Assembly (NCBI RefSeq): GCF_027887165.1
Contig: NC_077233.1
Span: 229,734,872 to 229,798,871, forward strand
Direction: 5' to 3'
Length of the DNA stretch: 64,000 bases
Source of the DNA: Monodelphis domestica
Taxonomy: Eukaryota; Chordata; Mammalia; Didelphimorphia; Didelphidae
Position 1 is the stretch's first letter, and each line of letters begins with the position of its first letter. A model generated the notes under the pieces. The model was not told the origin of the DNA. It saw only the letters and a list, made by a program, of their open reading frames with translations, and searched no databases. This document shows, one piece after another, positions 1 to 33,172 of the stretch. Position numbers and translations under genes: made by a program.

Positions 1-1410
1 TTGTTACACAATGTTTCAGTTTCTGTGTACAACGTTCTGGTTCTGCTCCTTCCTCTCTGCATCAATTCCTGGAGGTCTTTCTAGTTCATATAGAAACCCC
101 CCAGAGTGCAGCTGGGTGGCTAAATGGATTGAGAGCCAGGCCTAGAGACTGGAGATCCTGGGTTCAAATCTCACCTCAGATACTTCCTAGCTGTGTGACT
201 CTGGGCAAGTCACTTAATTCCCATTGCCTAGCCCTTACCTCTCTTCTGCCTTGGAACCAATACACAGTATTGATTCCAAGACAGGGTTTAAGAAAAACCC
301 TCTAGTTCATCATTCCTTTTAACACAATAGAATTTCATTATCATCATATACCATGATTTGTTCATCCATTCCCAAATCAAGGGACACCCCCTCATTTTCC
401 AATTTTTTGCCACCACAGAGTGAGATTATGAATATTTTCATACAACTCTTATTATCTCTTTGGGGTACAAACTTAGTCGTCATATTTCTGGATCAAAGGG
501 CAGGCATTCATTTTAAAGTCCTTCCAAATAGCCTTCCAGAATGGTTGGATCAATTCACAACGCCACCAGCAGTGTATAGTGTCTTAATTTTGCCACATCT
601 TCTCCAACATTTATCACTTCCCTTTACTGCCATATTGGCCAGTCAGTTAGGTGTGAGGTGACACCTCAGAGTTGTTTTGATTCACATTTCTCAAATCAGG
701 AGGGATTTAGAACACTTTTTTCATGTGCTCATTGATAGTTTTCATTTCTTCATCTGAGTACTGCCTATTCATATCATTTGACCATTTGTCAATTGGGGAA
801 TGGCTTGATTTCTTGTACATTTGACTTAGTTCCTTTTATATTTGGGAAATTAGACCTTTGTCAGAGAATTTTGTTATAAAATTTTTTTTCCCAGTTCATT
901 GTTTGTACAAAACATTTTAAATTTAATATAATCAAAATTACTTATTTTACATTTTGTGATGTTTTCTATCTCTTGCTTGGTCTTAAATTCCTTCCTTTCC
1001 CACAGATCTGACAGTTATACTATTCTATGTTTACTTATTATTTCACTATATTTAAGTCATTTACTCATTTTGTGAATTCATCTTGGTATAGGGATTTAAG
1101 ATGTAGATCTAAACCTAATTTTTGCCATACTGTTTACCAATTTTTCCAGCAGTTTTTGTCAAATAGTGAGTTCTTATTCCAACAGCTGGGATCTTTGGGT
1201 TTATCAAACACTAGCTTGCTGAGGTCATTTACCCCTAGTTTATTCTATTCATCCAGTAACATATTGTTTTGATGACTGCTTTGTAGTACAGTTTAAGATT
1301 TGGTACTGCTAGGCCCCCATCCTTCCCATTTGTTTTTCATTAGTTCCTTTGATATTCTTGGTCTTTTGTTCTTCCATATGAATTCAGGTTTAATTTTAAC
1401 ACAGCTTTTA
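1..1410 (-). mobile_element. L1 LINE, 3' portion (5'-truncated)
   Basis: The plus strand reads as the reverse complement of an L1 3' end. Positions 1-90 and 311-1400 align by eye with the 3' part of the full-length L1 at 33.18-34.45 kb, sharing phrases such as the stretch around 'ctgcatcaattcctggagg' and the later 'ctgggatctttgggttt'. It covers the C-terminal half of ORF2 with many stops and indels, so it is old and inactive. A SINE interrupts it at 90-300. The left edge is cut by the window. Confidence 0.85.
90..300 (+). mobile_element. tRNA-derived SINE inserted in the L1
   Basis: Contains the B-box-like 'gggttcaaatct' followed by the core 'agctgtgtgactctgggcaagtcacttaa', typical of tRNA-headed core SINEs, and ends in an A-rich tail. 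A direct repeat 'tctagttcat' at 80-89 and 301-310 is a target-site duplication, so this was an L1-type retrotransposition into the flanking L1 fragment. Confidence 0.85.
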
Positions 1411-1505
1411 TAAATAATGCAAAGTATTCCAAAGTAAAGTCTAGGAATCTAAAAGATCAAGGATTACTTAAAAAAATCTTGAAGTGAGGTTAATTCAGAT
1501 TATAG

Positions 1506-1982
<477 letters not shown>

Positions 1983-2631
1983 ATTTAATTCAGGATCAGA
2001 TTTTTAATTTTCTGTGTCACTGAAGTGCTAAATGTTTAATTTACTTTACAAAAGGATGTATTTCTCCCAATTGAATTTGTATTAGTAGTTGTAATCCAAA
2101 AGCATAAGGGATCTTTTTTAGATATCAAACATTAGTCATAACCAGTTCTGAAACTCCCATTCCCAAAAGAACAATACAATTGCTAACACTTTATGTACCT
2201 TGAACCATTTTCTTGAGAGAACTTAATCTTCAAATACGAATATGATGCTGTGGGATTTTTGTGGCAGAATGAAGTATGAGACAATTAAAACACTGATCTT
2301 CACTTCTTAAGGTAAAAGGAATAGACTGACTCAGGTCAATGTATATATATATATAGTTACTCCACACTTTATTATAAAAAACAGATAAATCCTCAGATGA
2401 TCATACTTAGAATTTTTTTTTTAAAGGAATCTTTTAGATTGTGTGCTCTATTGTATTTAAGTGTTGGGAAAGCTGAAGATGAACTATTAATGTAAAAGGT
2501 TTAGAAAACAGGACTTTGATTTACATTCAGTTTATGCAAACTTTCTGAAATGTACCTATCATGGAGAAATCCAATCATTTAATTTTGCCTAAATGATAAC
2601 TACTTAACTTTGTGAATTTGTCACCATTGAT
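1983..2631 (+). other. Probable 3'UTR of the PDZD9-like gene
   Basis: AT-rich sequence directly after the stop codon, without recognisable coding potential. It holds a short (TA)n at about 2343-2355. No strong AATAAA lies close to the stop; the first convincing one is at 3511, so the 3'UTR may be long. Confidence 0.4.
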
Positions 2632-3470
2632 CATTATAACAATTCTGCAGTATTTACAATTGAATTGGCTTATCTAGCTAGCCCTACCAAATTCCCAGGA
2701 ATCTTTTTTCAAATATTATACCTCCTTTTGTTTTTATCAATTACCCCTCCAACCCCAATTAAGCCCTCCCTTTTGAGAAAGAAAAAACAGTGATTGTATC
2801 TGACAGCAGATTCAACTGAGCGAAATCTCTTTTTTGGAAGCTGTGAATGTATTGTTTTTCTGGTTCTACTTTTTTCATACCCATTTCCTGTTTTTCTCAT
2901 ATTTTTAAAACTCCACAATTATATACCCTAGTTTTTCAACCATTCCCTAACAACTTTTTTTCCTATTCTTTTGCAGCTACAAGAATTATTTTAGAGCCTT
3001 GTTTCTTTGATCATCTGCTTTAGGGAGTTGTTGCTTCTTTCCATAATGCCAAATTAAAGACACAATGACTAAGCCACTTCACAGCCTCATCAAATGTATC
3101 AGATTATAACTATTTTATCTTCAGACTTGCCATCTTTGCCAATCTGTGTGGTGTGAAAAATCATTTTTGAATATGTATTGTTTTATACCTAGTGATTTGG
3201 AGTATTATGTACTTGTGATGATTTATGGTTTACACTTCTTTTGAGAAGGTTTCATATGCTTTGACCATTTTGAGAAAGGCTCTTGGTGATAAGTTTGTAT
3301 ACATTTTGGACTTGATTTTATTATAGATTTATTATAATGGGTAGAGGGGTAACTGATAAATACAAAAGGAGGCATTAAGATATATTTGAAAAAAGATCAT
3401 TTGGAAATTTGGTAGGGCTTAACTGGATACCGCAAATTCAATTGTAAATAATGTGAAATTGTTAAGTATA
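2632..3470. repeat. Imperfect inverted repeat, arms about 125 bp
   Basis: The left arm (about 2632-2755) reads, as reverse complement, almost like the right arm (about 3345-3470). Both share 'ataaaaacaaaaggagg'-like sequence, 'tttgaaaaaagat', 'aatttggtagggct' and 'attcaattgtaaat'. By eye the arms are about 75-80% alike with small gaps. The interior of about 590 bp has no long ORF. It could be terminal repeats of an old non-autonomous DNA transposon or two oppositely oriented copies of one repeat. Confidence 0.6.
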
Positions 3471-3510
3471 ATCTATGACTTAATATATTCTGTATGTAAA
3501 ATATATATTT

Positions 3511-3516
3511 AATAAA
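3511..3516 (+). promoter_or_regulatory. Candidate polyadenylation signal (AATAAA), plus strand
   Basis: AATAAA in an AT-rich setting, 1.5 kb after the PDZD9-like stop codon. It is the first canonical hexamer seen on the plus strand there. No transcript evidence is visible. Confidence 0.35.
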
Positions 3517-4070
3517 TATGTAAAAGAATATATTTTCCTTGTATATATTTGGGAATTGATTTTACTTATGCAGTAGCATTAAATTCTTCTGTAGTCAAAT
3601 CTGCCTTTTATGATCCTCTCTCCTGGTTTGAATAAAAAGTCCCCTCAGCAATGCCCTGCTCCTTCCTCCCCCTAAGCCATAGTTGTAAAAGATACTCTTC
3701 TTTTTTAAGGGTTGACCTTTTATATTAAGGGAGGAAGGACATCTAATTCCTTTCATGTCTCTTCCTAGTTCTCTTGGCAGCCCTTGAAAATAAGGGAATC
3801 CTCTTAGCATTTGGGTTCATTGAACAAGGGGGGGCTCCTGTTTTTGCTCATCTGTGTTCCACTGATCTTCTTTCCTGTTTTTTATAAACAATGTCTGATA
3901 GACTGAAATCTGAGTGATCTTTATATAAATTTCTTATGCTTTTTTACTCAAGTAAAAAATAGCTATCTATTCTCATTCCCCTTAGCATCTACAAAGTAGG
4001 TATTTATTCAATTTAAAAGATTAAAAAAATTTTTGGAAAAAAATCAACAGTAGCATTTAAAGAGAATGTT

Positions 4071-4076
4071 TTTATT
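4071..4076 (-). promoter_or_regulatory. UQCRC2: UQCRC2 polyadenylation signal (AATAAA)
   Basis: 'tttatt' on the plus strand is AATAAA on the minus strand, 163 bases beyond the UQCRC2 stop codon. This gives a short 3'UTR (about 4050-4238) of the size usual for this gene. Confidence 0.7.
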
Positions 4077-4238
4077 GACTTTACATTAGACCAGGTGGAA
4101 TTTGTCTCACTTGTTTCACCATTTTTCCATTGATAAATAAAAAAACCAACAGTGTTAATAAAATCTGATCTTTCACTGAGGCCTATTCTGCCAGTTCACT
4201 GAGAAAGTGTTTTGTTTTCTTCCTTAATAGGTGCTTCA

Positions 4239-26177
<21,939 letters not shown>

Positions 26178-26350
26178 GGCTCCGACTCACTTTTGACCCA
26201 GCACTAGCAGGGCTCAGAGAAAGCAAGATGGTGGCGGAGGACCTCCGTTTCCCACAATGCCTCACGCTCCTCAGGGAGGTCTCTCTACGCGGAGCGTTCT
26301 CTACTGTTCCCAGCAGGGAGTGGGGGTGGGGAGGAATTGAAGAGGGAGGC

Positions 26351-27139
26351 TTTTTTTTTTTTTCTCCTGCCGATCTTGCTGCTCCTGTCTCTAAATTTCA
26401 AGGCTTCCATTAAAAAATACTATAATAAAGTATTCAGCTAGGGTGACTTTATTTCTTCATCACTGGATAAAGTGCTAACCAGCAATAACAACTTCCCTTC
26501 CTCGGATTTTTCTGGCCATAACCACCCATCAGACTCCTGGAGACTCTCGCCTCCCCCGCCCCGCCTACTTTTTTATACGTAGTAGGTTGGGGGGCGGGTC
26601 GTCTTAAAGCTCAGATTAGAGGCTGGGAGATGTTTAAGTCTTGTTCATTTCTGTCTGCGTGGTGGAATGCCTACTGTGTGCACATTCTGGAGAAGCCCTG
26701 GAAACTAAGAGGCAGAGAAGTGCACATATAGGAGAAATGCGGTTTTCAAGAATTGCAAGGAGGCCACTGTAGCCTGATTGGAGAATGCAATCCAGAAGGG
26801 AACAAAATAAATGTTGGAAAACTGAAAAGGTTTTGAAGAGCTTTAAAAGGCTATCTTTAAGGCATTAGGGACACACTGAAATTTATATGAGAGAGGTGAC
26901 ACGGCCAGACCTATGCTTAGACTCTTGAGGCTGATAGAACAATTGGGAAATGATTGCAACAGTCCATTGGGGCCTAGGGTGCTACCTGTGGGAGATGTGA
27001 GGCGGAAATGGAGAGAAGGCAACAGAATGAACATATGGAGAAGAGTCGAGGAGGGTACTGTGCTTGCAAACCTGAGTGTCTGGGAGGGTGAGAGGACTCT
27101 CAACAACAACTGGGAAGTTGGCAAGAAGGGAGTATCTTT
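26351..27139. other. Upstream flank of UQCRC2, nothing recognised
   Basis: Moderate GC content; chance ORFs only. No divergent gene is visible next to the promoter. Confidence 0.4.
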
Positions 27140-27306
27140 ATTTTCTAAACTTCTGTTTTATAGTAGATATCAATTCTAAGGCAGAAGAGTAGGAAGGGCT
27201 GGGCAGTGGGGGTTAAGTGACTTGCCCAGGGTCACAGCTAGGAAATGTCTGAAGTCAAATTTGAACCTGGGACCTTCTGTCTTCGGGCCTGGGGCTCTAT
27301 CCACTG
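27140..27306 (-). mobile_element. tRNA-derived SINE
   Basis: 'aagggctgggcagtgggggttaagtgacttgcccagggtcacagct', then 'ctctatccactgcttc'. Confidence 0.8.
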
Positions 27307-27569
27307 CTTCAGAAGGGAGTATCTTAAGGCAAAGACAGTAAATTCTGTTTTGGACTTAATAAGTTTGAAATGCTTATGAAAAAATTCAGTTTGAGATGTC
27401 CAAAAGCATTTGATGATGTAGTTCTGAGAATCTTCTCATCCAGATGACAATTGAGCTCATAGGAGCTGATGTAACAACTAATCCTTTTTGATGCATCTCT
27501 GATAATATCAAGTGAGGCATAAAAAGGAAGATCTGTGTTGGCCAAAGGTATCCACCACTGTAATGGAGG

Positions 27570-28160
27570 ATGTGTGGAGTGAAATTCGAAGGGGGGGCGG
27601 GGCTGATTCCCCCATGAATCACTAATGAGCAGATCGGAGACTTGATGCTGGCAAAGTTCATGTGGCTTTATTCAGAGGCGGGGGTGGGGCATAGAGTGAG
27701 GAACATGTTTGGGCATTGACAGTATCCTCACAAAGTTGGGGGGGGGGGCAAGGAGAGATCAAGAGAGTGGCTCCATAGTCTGAGGTCTCAGTAGTGGGCC
27801 CAGATGTCTAGGTTTACTCAGATTTTAAAGGGATCCAGCACAATGCTATTTCCACTTTCCCATCTTCTGTAGCTTATTCTACCCTCCTTCTACCCTCATT
27901 AATTCATCCCAACATTCTGAGTAGTCCTAGTGTATTTGGAATATTCCTTAGGTTTGCACATTTTAGTCAAGTCAGGTTTTTAGGCCTGTTCAAGGATTTG
28001 CAGCATTGCAACAATTCAGGCTGAAAACACTCTTTTAAAACATTTTTTGGATTATCACATTGTTTAGGACATGTATTTAAGATTATAACTTGTAAATTTT
28101 GAGATTTCTCTCAGGGATTAGGTCACCCCAAAACTTCTTCCCCCAGGAATGAAGGAGGGG
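27570..28160 (-). mobile_element. Possible solo LTR, unclassified
   Basis: On the minus strand a TTTAAAA element (about 27820) is followed about 155 bases later by AATAAA within 'gaataaagccacatgaac' (about 27658), the spacing expected of an LTR promoter and poly(A) signal. G-rich runs lie at 27587-27603 and 27736-27749. I could not define both ends or a target duplication. Confidence 0.35.
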
Positions 28161-28450
28161 GCCCTTTCGCCATATTTGAGAAGAATATCAAAGGCCTACA
28201 TATACATACATACATATATATGTATATGTATATAGTTGCTTGGGGAGGGGGTTTCTTCAACTCTTCAAAAGGAGAGATTGATATCTCCTAGTGGAGGGCA
28301 CCTAACTTCACTATTTTTCTATAGGAAGTTGCCAATGTATGGTTACTAATATGAATCAATGCATATTGGGGAATAATGCACAATTTTCATCCCACACAGA
28401 GGAGATCCAGTGTAAAGACCTGGTAGAAGAAAGATTTCCCTTGGATGGTA

Positions 28451-29083
28451 TGAGTTTCAAAACTACTCCACCCTATTCAGACCATTCTTTAGAAGATTGG
28501 ATCAATAACAATAGAGCTACTTGGAATAACAGAATCAGGTCTTGGAACTATAATCTCCACCCTACTCAGTGTAACAAGATTAGGAAGGGCTGCAGCAAAA
28601 CTCAAGATTTAATTATTTGAGAATATGGCCTTCAACAGACATGTGCAAAAAAAGGACAGACCTCTGGGCAGTCCTAGGTCAAGCTAGAGCCACCATTGGC
28701 ACATGTGAGATGCAGGAAGTGAAGTAGAGAACAGCCCTGGAGTTCTCGGGACTTCCTGTGAAGAGGGCTAGAGTTGGTTGGAGGCTGGTGTTTGGAGTTG
28801 TAGGAGCCCTCAGACTGTTTTTCTCCAGATTGGTCACGTGAGTGGTAGGGACTGATCTCTTTCCTTGCCTTGGCTATCCAGGGCCTTCCTTCTCTTCTCT
28901 CCCCTTTCCTTCTCTCTCTCTCTTGCTCTCCTTCTAATACTTTCTTCCTCCTGTTTGTAATTAAACACCATAAAAAAAAGTTGGCAGCTGACTTGAGTGT
29001 TTCATTTAGGAATTACATAAGTGAATTCCTTGGTGACCTTAAATTAATATATATCAGTCTTTTAAAGTGATTTCAATATCACA
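28451..29083 (+). mobile_element. Solo LTR, family A
   Basis: Starts TGAGTTTCAAAACTACTC and ends ATTTCAATATCACA. It matches the solo LTR at 13238-13868 nearly throughout, including 'gagaatatggccttcaacagacatgtg' and 'tgtttgtaattaaacaccat'. Confidence 0.9.
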
Positions 29084-30450
29084 GTGGTGAGGCCTCTAGA
29101 TGTTCTTGTTTTTGGAGGACATTTTGCTGATTATATCAAGCCCCAGGATATTGCAGAGATATGTTCTCTTCACCTCCAGCTCATTCTATGACTCCCACTT
29201 GATACCTTCTCATCTTTCATTAACTGCTTAACAACTCTCCTTTATGTTTTGTCTTCCCCTATTAGAATGTAAGCTATTTGAAAGCAGGAACTATTTAGGT
29301 TTTATGCCAATATGAGAATTCTATAGTAATATTGTGGTCGCTGATCTTTAGATCTTTAGATATTATAACTTACGTCAAAATGACTTTTAGTAGCTTTATT
29401 TACAAAGAGGTGGAAAGGATAAAACTGGGAAAATGAAAGAAGAGGGTAGAGAATTATCTAGCCTATTACCCTAAATGCTTCTCCAGTATGGGGCTCAGAC
29501 CTATCGGGGCTTCACCATGTCCCTTGTCCTCATGTGGATTTTCCAGTAATCCTCAGCCAGAAGTCCAGTGGTGTCTTCAGCAAAGGTTCTACCAATGCAG
29601 CCTCCTCTGGGAAAGGAAGGCTTCTCTGGAACCAATCTCTCCAGAAGCCCAGAAAGGAAGGCCAGTTACTCACCAAGCTCACTGATGCAGAGTTTCTCAA
29701 GGTGAAGTTCCAAGGAAAAGATCCAAGCTGAAGGTCTCAGCTGAAGATTCCTTGGACAGGAAGTTCAGTCCTTTTTCCATGTCACTCCTGTCCCTTCCTC
29801 CACTTTACAGGAACCAATTGCAGTCTTTCACTTTGCCTAGTACTGCCCAAGGGATGGTCAGTGGCCTCTAGAGTTGTCACCTACTCTGGCAAGTGACTTG
29901 TGTAACCTAGTGTTGAATAGAGTGTTTTGAGTTTTCTTCTGAAAATTCTCATTTTTCTTATTTTGTAATATATAATCATTGATACTTAAACTCATTTACT
30001 AGATCTGGATACTTTATTTCCTTTTGTGGTAATGTTTTCCCTGTTTATGTTCAGGGTCTTTGAGTATTCTTTTTTCTGATATCTATGTTAATTTCATGTT
30101 TTCTCCCTTGATTTTCTCCTATTCACTTTCAGACTCTTTTCTTCTGATGGTGTTTTCTTTGGGGGCTGGATCTTAAGAAGTCTTAGCTTCCTCTCATATT
30201 GGGCAATTCATGGTTCTTCAGCCTAGGTCCCGATCCCAAATGACTTTTTAATGGTTAGGCCCATGTTGGATGCTGTGCTCCTTTTCTTCAGGTTTGGTGC
30301 TGCACCACCATATCCCCAAATAGTATCCTGTACTGGTGTTCCTAGCCCATTCACCTCTGTTCCTTATTCCCTGACTGGCTACTAGCTGTTCAAAGAAGTG
30401 TTGCACTGGGGTTGTGGTCCCTGGAAATCTTTCATTTGTTTATTTTAGTT
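29084..30450. other. Repeat-like flank with an L2 trace
   Basis: 29225-29320 resembles an L2 3' end ('ctattagaatgtaagctatttgaaagcaggaact'). The rest, including 29331-30010, has chance ORFs and no family that I can name with confidence. Confidence 0.4.
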
Positions 30451-31918
30451 ACATGTAGAATTTTTAACAATTTTTCTTTTTACACTTTAGGAGTCAGTTT
30501 TTCTCCTTCCCTCCCTTTCTCACTTTCCCGAGGCAGTAAATAATCTGAAATAGATTTTATCAGTGCTTTCATGTAATACATGTTTCCATATTTTTCATTC
30601 TGTGACAGAAGACACATCACATGTACAATAAAAAAACTCATGAAGGAAATAAAGTGGAAAATGGCATAGTTTGATCTACAGACTCCAACAGTTTCTTTTT
30701 TTTGGTGGTGAATGACATTTTTTTGCTTGGTTGATAATTCACAGTTGTTCATCATATATTATTTCTATTACTGTATACATTGTTCTCCTGGTTCTTCTCA
30801 CATCACTTTGCATCTGTGCATATAAGTCCCTCCAAGTTTTTCTGAATTCATCCTGTTTATTGTTTCTTATGATACAATAGTATTCCATTACAATCATATG
30901 CTACAATTTATTCAGCCATTTCCCAAGTGATAGATAACTCCATAACTTCCAATTGTTTGCCACCAAAAAAAGTCATTTAATTATTTTTGTAGGTCCTTTT
31001 GGGATATAGACCCAATAGTGGTATTTGGGGGTTAAGGAGTACAGTTTTATGGCACTTTAAGCTCGATTCCATATTGCTCTCTAGTATGGTTGTTTCAGTT
31101 CAAATTTCTACCAACTGAATGTTAGTGTCTCAATTTTCCCACATCCCCTCCAATATTTATCATTTCCCCTTTTTAGTTATATTAGCTAATTGGATAGATA
31201 TGAGGTGGTAACTCAGAATTGTTTTAAGGTGTATTTCTCTAATCAATAGTAATTTGGAGCATTTTTTATATGACTATAGATGTTTTCTAATTTCTTCTGA
31301 GAACTGTCTGTTCCTATCCTTTGACTATTTGTCAATTGAGGAATATTTTTTATTCTTACAAATTTGACTCCGTTCTCCAGACATTTGAGAAATGAAGCCT
31401 TTGTCAGTGACACTATACAATTTCTCCTAAAATTTGTTTCCCTTCTAATATTGGTTGCATTGTAGGAACCCTTCTTAATTTAATGTGAGCAAAATATCCA
31501 TTTCATTTTTTGTAATGTTCTTGATGTCTTGTTTGGAATGTCTTTATTGAATAAATTCTTTATTCCACAAGTCTGACAGGTAAGCTTTTCTGCTTTTTCT
31601 TATTTTGTTTATGTATCAACTTTTATTTCTAGATCAAGTGTCCATTTTGATTTAATCATGGTATATGGCATGAGATGTTGATCTATGCCTTCGTTTCTGC
31701 CATACTGTTTTTCAGTTTTCTCAGCAACTGTTGTCAAATAGTGAGTTCTTTGCCAAAATCTTGGATCTTTGGGTTTATCGACCACTAATTTGGTATGGAC
31801 ATTAACTACTATGTGTTGATTACCCAACAGATTCTGTTGATCTTCTATTCTGTTTCTTAGCCAATTTCAGATTGTTTTGATGCTCATTACTTTCTAGTAT
31901 AATTTGAAATTTGGTACT
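30450..31918 (-). mobile_element. Old L1, 3' segment (first of three pieces)
   Basis: Parallels the 3' third of the full-length L1 ('attccattacaatcatatgctacaatttattcagcc'; 'tttgggtttatcgaccacta'). Heavily mutated. It ends at 31918, where a solo LTR was inserted, and resumes at 39362. Confidence 0.85.
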
Positions 31919-33172
31919 TGTTACAGTTAAAAGTTGCCATAAACTGTGACCATGGAAATATGGTTTCAAGACTTTGCATAGCCAAAGCTGTAAAGATAAT
32001 TTTTAGTGCCTTGATTTTATATTAAAAATGAAGTGGTTTCCATGGGAAAAATTCCCAAATATGAAATATACCCAAGTCATCTGGGCTTTTATGGAGATTT
32101 TAATTAATAAAAATAAGGAATTAAGGAAAGGGAGCGAGAATAAGAGGAAATAATGAGAAAATGGCTAGGCCAGCCTAGGCTTAAGCCTTAAGAGAGAGAT
32201 CAGTCAGTCTTTTATCAACTCACCACAAGATCCTTCCAAGCAAAATTCTAGTGTTCAGAGAGACCCTCCAGTATAGCTCAGGAAGCTGAACTAAGTTCAG
32301 CCACCGAGAGAAAGCCCAGCCTCCAATTCAACTTTGGCAAGCTGAACTCCCGTTCAGGGGCCTTCTGACCTCCTTTTAAAGAGAATTTTCTCCTATGTCA
32401 CCTCCCCTAAGTTTTCACTTCTACCAATCACAGTAGACATTTTCACAGGACTGACCATTCTTAATTCACACCTGAGTAAACTAAACTTTTGAGTAATTTA
32501 CACCTGAGTAGACTATAATCTCACACCTCTTGCTAAGCTTGCTTGAACTTTTAGTGATTAATTTGACCTTCATAGTTACTTATCACCTTTTTGTATTAGA
32601 TCTAAAAATAAACCCAGCTTAAGGGTTTTAGCTTTACTTTTAAGTATGGGCTGGGTACCTTTCCATTGTTCAGTAAGGAGTTCACAACTTTATCTTCCTC
32701 TAAAGTATGCTTAAGTATGGGTGGAGTAATGTTAGAGTTCTCACATTCCTGATTAAATACCTTCATTGTTTAAAATGGGGAATGGTCTTAACCAAATGTT
32801 CTAAGGTAGAGTCTGAGAATTTTTTTTTTAAATTTTTAAACATTATTTTTTCATACATTATTCACTGGAAACAAAGATCATTTTCTTTTCCTCCCCTCCC
32901 CCCCCCTGCCTTTCCCTCTCCCATAGCGACACATGATTCCACTGGTTATCACATGTGTTCTTGACTCGAACCCATTTCCCTGTTGTTGGAATTTGCATTA
33001 TAGTGTTCATTTAGAGTCTCTCCTCAGTCTTATCTCCTCCAACTCTGTAGTCAAGCAGTTGCTTTTCATCGGTGTTTTTACTCCCACAGTTTATCCTCTG
33101 CTTGTGGGTAGTATTTTTTAGATCCCTGCAGATTGTTCAGGGACATTGCATTGCCACTAATGGAGAAGTCCA

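Noticed and set aside
90-300. tRNA gene from the A/B-box-like sequence
   Set aside because: It is the tRNA-derived head of a SINE with tail and target duplication; no complete cloverleaf.
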